In this document: piece by piece, positions 17,230 to 27,555 of the stretch
How the letters are laid out: every line of letters starts with the position of its first letter
How positions within the stretch are numbered: position 1 is the first letter of the stretch
From: CAVSUZ01 sp963834715
GTDB taxonomy: Bacteria; Pseudomonadota; Alphaproteobacteria; Acetobacterales; Acetobacteraceae
NCBI GenBank assembly: GCA_963834715.1
Contig: CAWIDE010000013.1
Span: forward strand, 124,001-188,000
Length of the DNA stretch: 64,000 bases
Direction: 5' to 3'
Translations under genes and position numbers: made by a program
Notes under the pieces: model-generated
What the model was told of the DNA's origin: nothing
The model's input: the letters and a program-made list of their open reading frames with translations, nothing else
Database searches by the model: none

Positions 17230-18390
17230 ATGAAAATCGCACGCATCCAGCCATTTCTCTTCCACCCCATCACCGGCAAGAACCTGCTGTTTTGCCGCGT
17301 GGAAACCGCGGACGGGTTGTACGGCTGGGGCGAATCCTATGTGACGCGCGGCAAGGAAAAGGTCATCGAGGAATGCCTGCGCTCGATGGCGGAACATCTG
17401 ATCGGACGCAGCAGCTTCAATATTCGTCATACCGCGCTTGTCGTGCTCAACGATTTTGCGCTCAGGCGTTCGTCGATGGAACTGCTGGCCGCATGGAGCG
17501 CCATTGAGATTGCCTTGTGGGACATCCTCGGCAAGCGCTGCGGTCAGCCGGTTTATAACCTGATCGGCGGACGGTCACGCTCCCACGTGCGCGTCTATGC
17601 TAATGGTTGGTGCAACGCCGCCACGGTCGAGGAAAACGTCGAACGGGTGTTGCAGTTGAAACAGGAAGGCTTTACCGCCGCCAAGTTTGATCCGTTTCCG
17701 GGCCCGTGGCGCAGCTTCGTTGATCCCGCCGTGGAGGACACCGCAATTGACTTCGTCCGCCGCATGCGGGAAGAGGTCGGCCCGGATTTTGAGCTGCTGA
17801 TCGAAGCCCACCGGCGCTTCGCCCCGTCGCATGCAATACGCATTGGCCAACGTCTGCGGGAGTTCGGCATCCGCTGGTACGAAGAACCCTGCCCGCCGGA
17901 TAACATCGAACTGCTCGCCGAAGTCCGACGCGCAGTGCCGATCCCCATCGTCACGGGCGAAGCTCTCTATTCAAAGGAATCCTTCTTCCAGGCGCTGCAA
18001 CACCGCGCCGCCGACATCCTCAATCCGGATATCTGCGCCATCGGCGGTATCAGCGCCATGCTGGACATCGCCGCGATGGCCCAGCCCCAGGCGGTCGTTA
18101 TGGCGCCCCATAACTATAACAGCGTGCTGGCGGGTCTCGCCGCTACTGTCCACGTCTGCGCGACCATTCCCAATTTCCTGCTCGCCGAATACTTCGTAAA
18201 TTTCCGCCAGCCCTGCAGCGATATCGCCACCCGGCAAATCAAGGTTGAACGCGGCTGGGCGGAACTGCCAACCGCACCTGGCCTGGGCATCGATATCGAC
18301 ATCGAGCGCCTGCAAGCGCACCCGTACAGTGAGTTCGGCGGTGAATTCCTGGTAGCAGAGTATTGGGAGGAATTCCCACGCAAGGCCTGA
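17230..18390 (+). CDS. Mandelate racemase/muconate lactonizing enzyme family protein
   Basis: Enolase-superfamily enzyme of 386 residues. The N-terminal capping domain (ITGKNLLFCRVETADGLYGW) is followed by the barrel with metal ligands in LLIEAHRRFAPSHA, IRWYEEPCPPDN and IVTGEALYSKES, then NPDICAIGGISAMLDIA and the C-terminal VMAPHNYNSVLAG with a candidate catalytic His. This pattern suits sugar-acid dehydratases such as galactonate or related dehydratases. The exact acid is not predictable. The ATG at 17230 has GGAG 9 bases upstream. It is divergent from the EamA transporter with only 62 bp between them. Confidence 0.88.
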   Translation: MKIARIQPFLFHPITGKNLLFCRVETADGLYGWGESYVTRGKEKVIEECLRSMAEHLIGRSSFNIRHTALVVLNDFALRRSSMELLAAWSAIEIALWDILGKRCGQPVYNLIGGRSRSHVRVYANGWCNAATVEENVERVLQLKQEGFTAAKFDPFPGPWRSFVDPAVEDTAIDFVRRMREEVGPDFELLIEAHRRFAPSHAIRIGQRLREFGIRWYEEPCPPDNIELLAEVRRAVPIPIVTGEALYSKESFFQALQHRAADILNPDICAIGGISAMLDIAAMAQPQAVVMAPHNYNSVLAGLAATVHVCATIPNFLLAEYFVNFRQPCSDIATRQIKVERGWAELPTAPGLGIDIDIERLQAHPYSEFGGEFLVAEYWEEFPRKA

Positions 18391-18490
18391 GACGGTGTCA
18401 CCCTCCCTGCCGGCGCACAGCCCTGAAAGAGCTTCATAAGGCCCCCCGAACCATGCAGTTCGTTTTGACGGACCGACATCAGAGCAAGCC

Positions 18491-19585
18491 GTGAAGGCCA
18501 GGACGAAGATTGCCATAGCCTGCCAGGGCGGAGGCAGTCAGACGGCATTCACCGCTGGTGCCCTGAAAGCATTCTGCGACGCCAGGCTCGACAGGGAACT
18601 CGAAATAGTCAGCATCAGCGGAACCTCGGGCGGAGCCGTCTGCGCTGCTTTGCTGTGGTTCGCGCTTGAGAAGGAAGAGAATCCCGTATGGGCACGGCTC
18701 GTGCATTTCTGGAACAGCAACACCGCGCAGAACTGGCTCGAACAGACGTTTAATTACTTTGTCGTCAACTCAATCCGCCTGGTCAACATGGGCCTGTTTC
18801 CAACCTTGCAGCTCAGCCCTTCCTCGCCACTGATACGAACCATGACGCTTGTGACGACCATGGGCCACCGAACAACATTCAGGAATTTTCAGGCCCTGTT
18901 GGAGGCGCACATCGATTTCCATGAGATCGCCTCCTGGGGGCCACATAGAAAAACATCCGATTCTGGTGATCGGTGCAGCAAATGTCACTACTGGCAAGCT
19001 GACCAAGTTTATCTCTCGTCATCAACCGGTTCGTGCAGAGCATATACTGGCTTCCTGCGCAGTTCCCAACATCTTCCCTGCGGTGCAGATCGATGGGGCG
19101 CTTATTGGGATGGCCTGTTTTCCGATAATCCACCACTTCAAGAGTTGGTCCGGCCGGAAAGCGTCGGGATTGAGAACATTCCAGAGGAAATCTGGCTGAT
19201 CAAAATAAATTCGACAACCTGCCAGCAAGTGCCGGAGCGGCCCGATGACATTGTTGATCGGCGGAACCAGATCGAGGGAAATATATCAATGTTCCAGCAG
19301 TTGCGCCACCTGGAAATGCTAAATGATATGCTCCTGCGAAACGCGTTTCGCCCCGAAGCCCTGGCACAACTCGGCATCAAAGCGCCAGTCCGTATCCCAA
19401 AATCCTTTCCTACGGATGCCGACAAACCGTATCATATTCCCTGCGTCGAAATGCCGCCGGAGCTGCAGGCGATGCTGGACTTTGAAAGCAAGCTCGATCG
19501 CAGCCCCACTAATATCGGCCGCCTCATGGCCGCTGGCGAGGAAAGCGCTACAAGGTTTCTTCGGGAGCGCCGGGCGGTTTCGTGA
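18491..19585 (+). CDS. Patatin-like phospholipase, central segment out of frame
   Basis: This 364-residue frame starts at GTG. Patatin marks are the oxyanion loop ACQGGGSQTAFTAGAL, the nucleophile GTSGGAVCAALLW and the Asp motif YWDGLFSDNPPLQEL. Between about 18940 and 19095 the correct reading is in the +1 frame (EKHPILVIGAANVTTGKL, then AEHILASCAVPNIFP, VQIDG). An extra G in the run at 18936-18940 and a missing G at 19095-19098 account for this, so the full-length frame hides ~50 wrong residues. Family members are lipid acyl hydrolases in the cytoplasm or exported. The C-terminal ~120 residues are the family's poorly conserved tail. Confidence 0.8.
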   Translation: MKARTKIAIACQGGGSQTAFTAGALKAFCDARLDRELEIVSISGTSGGAVCAALLWFALEKEENPVWARLVHFWNSNTAQNWLEQTFNYFVVNSIRLVNMGLFPTLQLSPSSPLIRTMTLVTTMGHRTTFRNFQALLEAHIDFHEIASWGPHRKTSDSGDRCSKCHYWQADQVYLSSSTGSCRAYTGFLRSSQHLPCGADRWGAYWDGLFSDNPPLQELVRPESVGIENIPEEIWLIKINSTTCQQVPERPDDIVDRRNQIEGNISMFQQLRHLEMLNDMLLRNAFRPEALAQLGIKAPVRIPKSFPTDADKPYHIPCVEMPPELQAMLDFESKLDRSPTNIGRLMAAGEESATRFLRERRAVS

Positions 19586-19618
19586 CCCATAAGGGAGTCG
19601 GTTTACACGCTGCTGCGT

Positions 19619-19729
19619 TCCTAGAGCAGTACGCTCTTGACCGGAAACGCAGTGCGTTTCAGAACCGCGTGAATCTGCTCGCGAAAAAGGGCTGGGGCGT
19701 GTTCAGTTAAGCTCAACATGCTCTAATAA
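19619..19729. repeat. Palindromic intergenic element between convergent genes
   Basis: Between the patatin gene and the convergent small-protein gene lies a block bounded by CTAGAGCAG and CTGCTCG/ATGCTCTAA, with the internal inverted pair AACGCAGTGCGTT. It resembles the AGAGCA...TGCTCT dispersed elements common in alphaproteobacterial intergenic DNA. It may also serve as a bidirectional terminator. No second copy was found in this window. Confidence 0.4.
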
Positions 19730-19962
19730 TAGCGCCAGCGGCCGTCGCGGTAGGCGCGGTGGTTGTAGTAGCCACCTTTGTAATGATATTTGTACTTACG
19801 ACCATGGTAAGTGTAGTAAACATTTTGTACCAGGTCGTTGCCCATGGCGGTCATGCGCTGCTGCACAGCAGTCGTGACGGGAGCAGCTCCCGCCTCTTGC
19901 CAAACAGCAACACTCAGCAGGCCAGCCATCACAAGGACCGACAACGGGATGAGACGGAACAT
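19723..19962 (-). CDS. Small secreted Tyr-rich protein (79 aa)
   Basis: A clear Sec signal peptide (MFRLIPLSVLVMAGLLSVAV, cleavage near AGAA) is followed by about 50 residues ending in a strongly aromatic/basic tail: YYTYHGRKYKYHYKGG, YYNHRAYRDGRWRYY. Similar 70-90-residue proteins with YxHxYKY tails occur in Acetobacteraceae and relatives without known function. A role in the periplasm or envelope is an inference from the signal peptide only. Confidence 0.65.
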   Translation of the reverse strand: MFRLIPLSVLVMAGLLSVAVWQEAGAAPVTTAVQQRMTAMGNDLVQNVYYTYHGRKYKYHYKGGYYNHRAYRDGRWRYY

Positions 19963-20011
19963 GTGGGATTCTCCAATGCAGACGCGATCGCTGTTCTACC
20001 CGGTATTACCC

Positions 20012-23000
20012 TCACTCCGCTGGCACCACAATCGGCCGCCGTTTCCCCGCCAGCCGCTCCAACACCAGATACACCGCCGGCGTAGTATAAAGCGTCAGCG
20101 CCTGTGACGCGACCAGCCCGCCGACGATCGCGATCCCCAGTGGACGCCGGAACTCCGCCCCTGTGCCCCACGCCACCGCCAGCGGCAGCGCCCCCAATAG
20201 CGCTGCGAGCGTAGTCATCAGAATGGGGCGGAACCGTACCAGGCAAGCCTCGTGGATCGCCTGCTCCGGTGTCAGTCCACGCTGTCGCTCCGCCTCCAGC
20301 GCAAAATCAACGACCATAATGCCGTTCTTCTTTACGATCCCCATCAGCAGGACGATCGCGATCATACCCATGATGTCCAGCTCGTAACCTGTCAGCATCA
20401 GCGCCAGCAGCGCACCGACCCCCGCCGACGGCAACGTGGAGAGGATCGTCAGCGGGTGCAGCAGGCTTTCATACAGCACACCCAAAACAATATAAATCGA
20501 AACCAACGCTGCCACCACGAGCACCGGCTCCGAGGCAACCGTGGCCTTCAGCCACTTGGCATTGCCGGCAAACTCGGTATGCACCTCGGGCGGCATGTGC
20601 AGCGCATCCGCGACCCTTTTGTACCTTCGCCTCGGCCCTCCCCAGCGCGGTATTGCCCTCCAGGTTGAAGCTCAGCGTCGCCGCTGGAAATTGCCCCTGA
20701 TGTCGCACCGCCAGCGGCGCATCCCCTCTGCGAAAACGCGTCACAGCCAAAAGCGGGATCACCTTACCGCTGGAGGATGCGACATACACCTCTTCCAGCA
20801 TCACCGGACTGGTCTGCAGCGAAGTTGCAGTCTCCACTACCACCTTGTACTGGTTTCGTGCGGTATAAATATCCGAGACCTGCCGCTGCGCGAACGCGTT
20901 GTTCAGTGCGTTGTCTATATCCGTGGTCTTTACCCCCAGCCGCGCCGCTGCCGCGCGGTCGATCACCACATTCTCCTGCGGCCCTGCGCGGTCCTGGTCC
21001 GAGGTCACATCCGTAATCCCCGGCATCGTCTTCAACTTATCCTCCAGAAGCTGCGCCCAATGCCGCATCTCCCGCAGGTCCTGGCTGATCACAACGAACT
21101 CGAACTGAGATCCACCCGTTCGTGCGCCACCCCGCAGATCCTGCGCCGAGTACAAGAACGTCTGCACACCCCCCAGCCGCATCAGTTTCGTGCGCAGCCG
21201 TGCAATCACCTGTTCGGACGAAACATGCCGTTCCGCCAGGGGCTTCAAACTTACCATGAGCTCCCCACGATTCAGCGACGACCATCCGCTGGTTACCCCC
21301 ACCTGGGAGCCAACCGAAGCCACCGCCGGATCGGACAGGATCACATTCACCACGGCGCGTTGCCGCGCCTGCATCGCCTTAAACGAAACGTCCGGAGAGG
21401 CGATAGTTGACCCCATTAAAATCCCGGTATCCTCGATCGGCATGAAGCCTTTCGGTACCGTGCCATACATGCGGACCGTCATCACCACGGTCAGCAACAT
21501 AATCAGCAGCATGAGCCCGCGATGCCGCAGCGACCACGCCAGTGTCCGCGCATAAATCATCTGATTACCTGCCAGCAACCGCTCGATCGCGCGATCTATC
21601 CTCCCCCACAGCCCCCTCTCCTGCTCCGCCCCTGCTCCCCGCATCCAATGCCCGCAAATCATCGGCGTGAGGGTCAGCGAAACCACCGCCGACACCAGTA
21701 TCGCCATGGTCAACGTCATCGCAAATTCATGGAACAGGCGCCCCAGGATGCCTTCCATGAAGATCAACGGAATAAACACCACTACCAGCGACAACGTTAT
21801 TGACACCACCGTGAACCCGATCTGCCGCGATCCGATCAGCGCCGCCCTCATCGGCGGCACACCATGCTCCATATGTCGGACGATATTTTCGATCATCACG
21901 ATCGCATCATCCACCACGAACCCGACTGAAACCGTCAGCGCGATTAGCGAGAAATTATCCAGCGAGTAGCCGAGAAACCACATCCCCGCCAACGTGCCGC
22001 AGATTGAAAGCGGCACCGTCACCGCCGCCGCCACAGTCGGTATCACGCGGCGCATAAACACCGCCACCACCATCAGCACCAGCACGATAGTAATCGCCAG
22101 CGTGTATTGCACCTCGTCCACGCTCGCGCGGATCGTCGTGGTCCGGTCCTGGATCACCGTCACCTTGATGTCCGGCGGCATCCAGGACATCAACTGCGGC
22201 AACAGTTCCCGCACGCGATCCACTGTCTGGATTACGTTCGCTCCGGCTTCCTTCGTTAGCGTCAGCAGGATCGCCGGCTGCCGGCCGTCCCACGCCGCCA
22301 GCCGCGTATTGGCGACGCTGTTCACCACCGTCGCCACATCCGCGAGTGTCAGCACCGCCCCGTTCCCAGCCTTCAGCACGATGCGCTTGTATTGATCAGC
22401 TTGCGACATCTGGCCGTTCACGCCGATCATTGCAGCGCGGTGCCGTCCCTCGAACCCACCGGCCGGCTCCAGCACGTTCGCCGCCTTTATGGCGTTGACC
22501 ACGTCCTGTGACGATAGTCCCGCGGCCGTCAGCTTGACCGGATCGAGCTGTACCCGCACTGCGGGCTTTTCGGAACCGCTGATATTCACGTTCGCAATCC
22601 CATCCACCTGCGACAGCCGCTGCCCCAGGATCGAGTCCGCGGCATCGTAAATCTGCGCGGTTGAAAGCGTGCTCGATGACAACGCCAGCGTCATGACCGG
22701 CGCGGAAGCGGGATTGAATTTGCGATAAAACGGCCGGATCGGCAGATCACTCGGCAGATCCGTAATGGCGGCATTGATCGCCGCCTGCACGTCATGCGCC
22801 GCACCGTTGATGTCGCGGTCAATATCGAACTGCACAAGAACCGAGCTTGCGCCCACCGAGCTGATGGACGTCAGCTCTGTCACCCCGGAAATTTCCCCCA
22901 GCCGCCGCTCCAACGGCGCCGCCACCGAATTGGCCATCGTCTCCGGATCGGCGCCGGGCCGCTGAGCGAATACCACGATAGTCGGAATATCCACGCTCGG

Positions 23001-23111
23001 CAGCGCCGCCACCGGCAGGAATCGGTAAGCAACCACGCCCGAGATCAGTATCCCGATGGCAAGCAGGGTGGTAGCGACGGGCCGAAGGATGAAGGGGGCG
23101 GAGAAGCCCAC
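20012..23111 (-). pseudogene. RND efflux permease (MdtC-like), frameshifted near C-terminus
   Basis: The GTG at 23111, 2 bp after the preceding RND gene, begins a ~1032-residue AcrB-family proton antiporter (VGFSAPFILRPVATTLLAIG). Transmembrane relay acids are in SVGFVVDDAIVMIENIVRHM (paired Asp of helix 4), and the second half has MGIVKKNGIMVVDFALEAER. One extra base in the AAAA/GGG run at about 20613-20621 splits it. The last ~200 residues (MPPEVHTEFAGNAKWLKAT to the end) are in the next frame (3100 bp, 3n+1). As written, the pump would lose its last four or five membrane helices. The protein is otherwise intact. Confidence 0.85.
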
Positions 23112-23113
23112 TC

Positions 23114-26100
23114 CTACTCCGCTGCCGCCCCAAGCTTCTGCGCGAGCACCGGGATCCGTGCCGGCCGCGGCGACAGCCTGCGCTGCAGCCGGCCGAGATA
23201 CAAATAGATCACCGGCGTCGAATACAGCGTCAGTACCTGTGACACCGCGAGCCCGCCCACCATCGCATACCCAAGAGGCCGACGCAGCTCCGAACCGGCG
23301 CCGGTTCCTAGCATGATCGGTAGACCCGACAGCATGGCCGCCATCGTCGTCATCAGGATCGGCCGAAACCGCAACAGGCACGCCTTACGGATAGCTTCCA
23401 GCGGCTCCAGCCCTTCCCTCCGCTCGGCATTGATGGCAAAGTCAACCATCATAATCCCGTTCTTTTTCACAATGCCAATCAGCAGTATAATGCCAATCAG
23501 CGCGATCACCGTAAGCTCGGTCCTCGCCACGATCAGCGTAAGCAACGCACCCAGACCAGCACTTGGCAGCGTGGACAGAATTGTTAGTGGCAGAATATAG
23601 CTCTCGTACAAGATGCCCAGAATGATATACACGCTGATCACCGCCGCCGCGATTAGATATGGCTGCCCCGCGAGCGATGCCTGGAACGCCTGTGCCGTCC
23701 CCTGGAAGCTCCCCTCCACCGTCGCCGGCAATCCCATCTTCGCCATCGCCGCGTTCACGGCATTCACCGCCTGCCCTAGCGCCACTCCGGGCGCGAGGTT
23801 GAACGAAATCGTCACTGCCGGAAATTGACTCTGGTGTGCAATTGACAATGGCTGCACAGGTCTTGTCGTCCAGCTTACGAAAGTCGAAAGCGGTACAACC
23901 GCCCCGTTCACCGCCCTTACATAAAGCTTGTCCAGCGTCGCCGTATCCCCCTGCTCTTGCGGCAGCACTTCCAGTATCACATGATATGTCCCGATCTGAG
24001 TAAAGTACTGCGTCACCTGCCGCTGGCCGAACGCATCATACAACACGTCGTCGATCTGCTGCGGCTGGATACCAAAGCGCGCTGCCAAATCGCGGTTGAT
24101 CGTTAACGTCGCGGTCGTGCCCGCCATCTGCTGGTCGGTTGTCACGTCCCGAAGCTCCGGTAGTCCCTTCAGCCGCTCCAGCACCTGCGGCGCCCACTTA
24201 TACAGCTCGTCCAGGTTCGGGTCCTGCAGCGTGTACTGGTTATCGGTCTTGGACAGCCGCGCACCTACCCGCACATCTTGTGCCGCCTGCATGAACATCT
24301 TCCCGCCGACCACCTTTACCAGTTTTGGCCGCAACCGGTTGATATAATCCTGCGCCGAGCCGCCGAGCCGCTGATCCCACGGCTTGAGCGCGATGAAGAT
24401 CCGTCCGTTATTGACGCTCTGGCCCGCGATCCCCCCACCAATCGAAGAAGAGTATCCTGCCGTATCGGGATCCGCCGCGACAATCGCCGCGAGTTGCTGC
24501 TGGATCCGCATCATCTCCTTGTAAGAAACGTCCTGCGCTGCCTCGGTTACGCCGATCACCACTCCGGTGTCCTGCGCCGGGAAAAACCCCTTCGGAATCT
24601 CCACATACAACAGAACAGTAACAGCCATCGTAGCCAGGAACACCAGAAGCATCAGAAACTGGTGCCGCAGTGCCACCTCCAACGTTCGCCGGTAAAACCG
24701 CGCCAGCCCGGTGAAGAACGCCTCCATGATCCGGTACAAGACCCCGTGCTGCTCCGGCTCGTGATGCAAAAACCGGGAGGCCATCATCGGCGTAAGCGTC
24801 AGTGAAACGAACGCAGAAACCAGCACCGCCGAGGTTACGGTAATGGCAAACTCTCGGAACAGACGCCCAACAATCCCGCTCATCAGCAGAAGCGGGATGA
24901 ATACCGCTACCAGCGACAAGCTGATCGATACGATTGTGAACCCGATTTCGCCGGCGCCCTTCACTGCCGCCTCCATCGGCCTGATTCCCTCCTCGACATG
25001 CCGGAAAATGTTTTCCAGCATCACGATGGCATCATCGATCACGAACCCGATTGAAATCGTCAGCGCCATCAGCGACAAATTATCTACGCTAAAACCCAGC
25101 AGGTACATCACGCCGAACGTGCAGATGAGCGCGACGGGAACGGTGACAGCGGGAATGATCGTGGCCCACAGGTTCCGCAGGAATAAGAAAATCACCATCA
25201 CCACCAGGCACGCTGCCAGCATCAGCGTGAACTCGACATCACTGACCGACGCGCGGATCGTCAGTGTCCGGTCCATGATCGTGGTCACGTGCACCGAGGG
25301 CGGCAGCGCGGCCTCCAGATGCGGCAGCATTGCCTTGATCTTCTCGACCGTGCTGATCACGTTCGCGCCTGGCTGCTTGAATACCAGCAGCACTAGTCCC
25401 CGCACGCCATTCTGCCAGGCCGCCAGCTCCTGGTTCTCGGGCCCGTTCTCGGCGTAACCGATATCCCGCACCCGCACTGGCGCCCCGTTGCGGTAAGCCA
25501 GGATCACGTCGTTGAGCGGCCCCGCCGTCGTGATCTGATCGTTAGCGAATACCGTATAGGACCGCTGCGAACCATCGATGCTACCCTTGGGTGCATCGAC
25601 TGTCGCATTCAGCAACATGTTCCGCACGTCTTCCAGCGTCAGCCCCATGGACGCCAGTTTCGCCGGATCGACATCCACCCGAATCGCCGGCTTCTGCTGG
25701 CCGCCGACCAGCACCTGCGACACGCCGCTGATCTGCGAAATTTGTTGCGATAGCACGGTCTCCGCGTAATCGTCCACCTTATAGAGCGGCAGCGCCCTGG
25801 AGTTCACCGCCAGGATCAAGATCGGCGCGTCCGAGGGATTGGCCTTCCAATACGTGGGCGGACTCGGTAGGTCCTTCGGCAAACTCCCCGCCGCCGCATT
25901 GATCGCCGCCTGTACATCGCTCGCCGCCGCATCGATGTTGCGGTCCAGGTCAAACTGCACCGAGACCTGCGTCACGCCCATGACACTGACCGATGTCAGT
26001 TGCGATACGCCCGGAATGGACGCGATCTGCGTCTCCAGTGGCTGCGCCACCGTGCTCGCCATGGTCTCCGGGCTTGCTCCCGGCAGCTTGCCCTGCACCA

Positions 26101-26236
26101 TGATAGTGGGAAAATCCACCCGAGGGAGCGGCGCGATCGGCAGCAGCGGAAACGCTGCGAGCCCAGCCAGCACCAGCGCCGCCATCAACAGCGAGGTCGC
26201 AACCGGCCGCTCGATGAACGGCGTGGAGATGCTCAT
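23114..26236 (-). CDS. RND efflux permease (MdtB-like)
   Basis: This 1040-residue inner-membrane AcrB-family transporter is complete. The first helix is MSISTPFIERPVATSLLMAA, the proton-relay aspartates are in IGFVIDDAIVMLENIFRHVE, and the second-half signature is IGIVKKNGIMMVDFAINAER. Neighbouring paralogue and adaptor match the MdtABC/MuxABC arrangement, in which two different RND subunits form a heterotrimer exporting amphiphilic drugs, bile-salt-like molecules or novobiocin-like compounds. It overlaps the adaptor gene by 4 bp (ATGA). No outer-membrane channel gene lies in the operon, so a TolC-like protein encoded elsewhere is needed. Confidence 0.92.
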   Translation of the reverse strand: MSISTPFIERPVATSLLMAALVLAGLAAFPLLPIAPLPRVDFPTIMVQGKLPGASPETMASTVAQPLETQIASIPGVSQLTSVSVMGVTQVSVQFDLDRNIDAAASDVQAAINAAAGSLPKDLPSPPTYWKANPSDAPILILAVNSRALPLYKVDDYAETVLSQQISQISGVSQVLVGGQQKPAIRVDVDPAKLASMGLTLEDVRNMLLNATVDAPKGSIDGSQRSYTVFANDQITTAGPLNDVILAYRNGAPVRVRDIGYAENGPENQELAAWQNGVRGLVLLVFKQPGANVISTVEKIKAMLPHLEAALPPSVHVTTIMDRTLTIRASVSDVEFTLMLAACLVVMVIFLFLRNLWATIIPAVTVPVALICTFGVMYLLGFSVDNLSLMALTISIGFVIDDAIVMLENIFRHVEEGIRPMEAAVKGAGEIGFTIVSISLSLVAVFIPLLLMSGIVGRLFREFAITVTSAVLVSAFVSLTLTPMMASRFLHHEPEQHGVLYRIMEAFFTGLARFYRRTLEVALRHQFLMLLVFLATMAVTVLLYVEIPKGFFPAQDTGVVIGVTEAAQDVSYKEMMRIQQQLAAIVAADPDTAGYSSSIGGGIAGQSVNNGRIFIALKPWDQRLGGSAQDYINRLRPKLVKVVGGKMFMQAAQDVRVGARLSKTDNQYTLQDPNLDELYKWAPQVLERLKGLPELRDVTTDQQMAGTTATLTINRDLAARFGIQPQQIDDVLYDAFGQRQVTQYFTQIGTYHVILEVLPQEQGDTATLDKLYVRAVNGAVVPLSTFVSWTTRPVQPLSIAHQSQFPAVTISFNLAPGVALGQAVNAVNAAMAKMGLPATVEGSFQGTAQAFQASLAGQPYLIAAAVISVYIILGILYESYILPLTILSTLPSAGLGALLTLIVARTELTVIALIGIILLIGIVKKNGIMMVDFAINAERREGLEPLEAIRKACLLRFRPILMTTMAAMLSGLPIMLGTGAGSELRRPLGYAMVGGLAVSQVLTLYSTPVIYLYLGRLQRRLSPRPARIPVLAQKLGAAAE

Positions 26237-27363
26237 GCCCGCGGCCCCTCCGCCACGACCCGCATCCCGTTGTCCAACCGCGACTGGCCGCGCAGAACCA
26301 CTTCCTGCCCCGCCTGCAACCCTTTCCTTATAATCGAAACATCGCCTTGGCTTTCCGCCTCGACCGCCTCGCGTGCAACCGTAGAATCCGGCTTGACCAC
26401 ATAAACGTACAACCCGTCCGGTCCGTGCTGAACCGCCTCGTTCGGTAGCGTCAGCACATTGCGCTCCGTTCTCAACAGCAGCCGCGCCTCAACGAATTGC
26501 CCCGGCCACAACGCATCCTGCGGATTGGCAAATATCGCCTTCAACTTGATAGTACCGGTGCTCGGATCAATCGCATTGTCCGGCGTCAGCAACGTGCCTG
26601 CATCAAGCTGGGTCTTTTCGTCTCCTGACCAGGCATATACCGGCAGTTTTTCCCCGGCATGCACGGCCCGCATAATCTCCGGCAAAACCTGCTCGGGCAG
26701 CGTAAATAGCACCGCAATCGGTCGGTCCTGCGTGATCGAAAGAATGCCGCCGCTATCGCTCGCATGCACAATGTTGCCGGGATCCATCTGCCGAAGCCCC
26801 ACCCGGCCGGGAATAGGCGAGATAATATAACAGAAACTTAGATTAAGCTGCGCAGCCTCGATCGCCGCCTGGTCGCCAGCAATCTGTGCAGTAAGCTGAT
26901 CCACCTGCGCCTGCTGCGTGTCCATCTGCTGCCGCGACGCAAAATCCTGCTTGATCAGCGAATTCGTGCGCGCAAGATCACGCCGGGCATTGGCCTGTTG
27001 CGCCTCATCCTGCTGTTTCTTCGCCATCGCCTGGTCCAGGGCCGCCTTGTACGGCCGCGGATCGATCACCGCGATCAGCTCCCCAGGCTTCACCTCCTGA
27101 CCCTCTGCCACCGGCACCTGCATCAGTGTCCCATCCACGCGCGTGCGGATCAGCACGGAGTTGAACCCCTGCACCGTTCCCAGGCCGCGCTCTTCTATCG
27201 GCACGTCCTTCACGGTGGCCCGCGTGATGGTCACTGGCACCGCGGATTGCGTTACCGCCGTCTGCGCATGGACCAGATCCCGGCCCGGCAACAACGCCGC
27301 GCCGGCAATCACCAGCGCGATAATCATCCTTGCCAAGGCCAACCGCCCGCTCGGCCGCTTCAC
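26233..27363 (-). CDS. RND periplasmic adaptor subunit (MdtA-like)
   Basis: The membrane-fusion protein has 376 residues. It has an N-terminal membrane anchor/signal (RMIIALVIAGAALLPG), a lipoyl half (GTVQGFNSVLIRTRVDG), a helical hairpin around residues 95-160 rich in Gln/Ala (AKKQQDEAQQANARRDLART), a second lipoyl half (SPIPGRVGLRQMDPG) and beta-barrel and proximal domains (FTLPEQVLPEIMRAVHAGEK). It bridges the two RND pumps downstream and an outer-membrane channel. It is the first gene of the operon, overlapping the MdtB-like gene. No local regulator gene is adjacent. Confidence 0.9.
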   Translation of the reverse strand: MKRPSGRLALARMIIALVIAGAALLPGRDLVHAQTAVTQSAVPVTITRATVKDVPIEERGLGTVQGFNSVLIRTRVDGTLMQVPVAEGQEVKPGELIAVIDPRPYKAALDQAMAKKQQDEAQQANARRDLARTNSLIKQDFASRQQMDTQQAQVDQLTAQIAGDQAAIEAAQLNLSFCYIISPIPGRVGLRQMDPGNIVHASDSGGILSITQDRPIAVLFTLPEQVLPEIMRAVHAGEKLPVYAWSGDEKTQLDAGTLLTPDNAIDPSTGTIKLKAIFANPQDALWPGQFVEARLLLRTERNVLTLPNEAVQHGPDGLYVYVVKPDSTVAREAVEAESQGDVSIIRKGLQAGQEVVLRGQSRLDNGMRVVAEGPRA

Positions 27364-27555
27364 GTCCCTAAACCTGTCCTTCGCGTAGTGGACATTTTGC
27401 AGATATCAGGCCGTGGACGCCAGCCCGGAAGGGCAGCCGACCCGGCTGTCAACGCCCTTGTCACATGTTGTTACAAAAAACCGCCAGGCGTTGGTGACGC
27501 CCAGGGCCGCGCGGAATCGCCGCTTTAGGCACTCCCGACCCCACCAAACCCCCGG

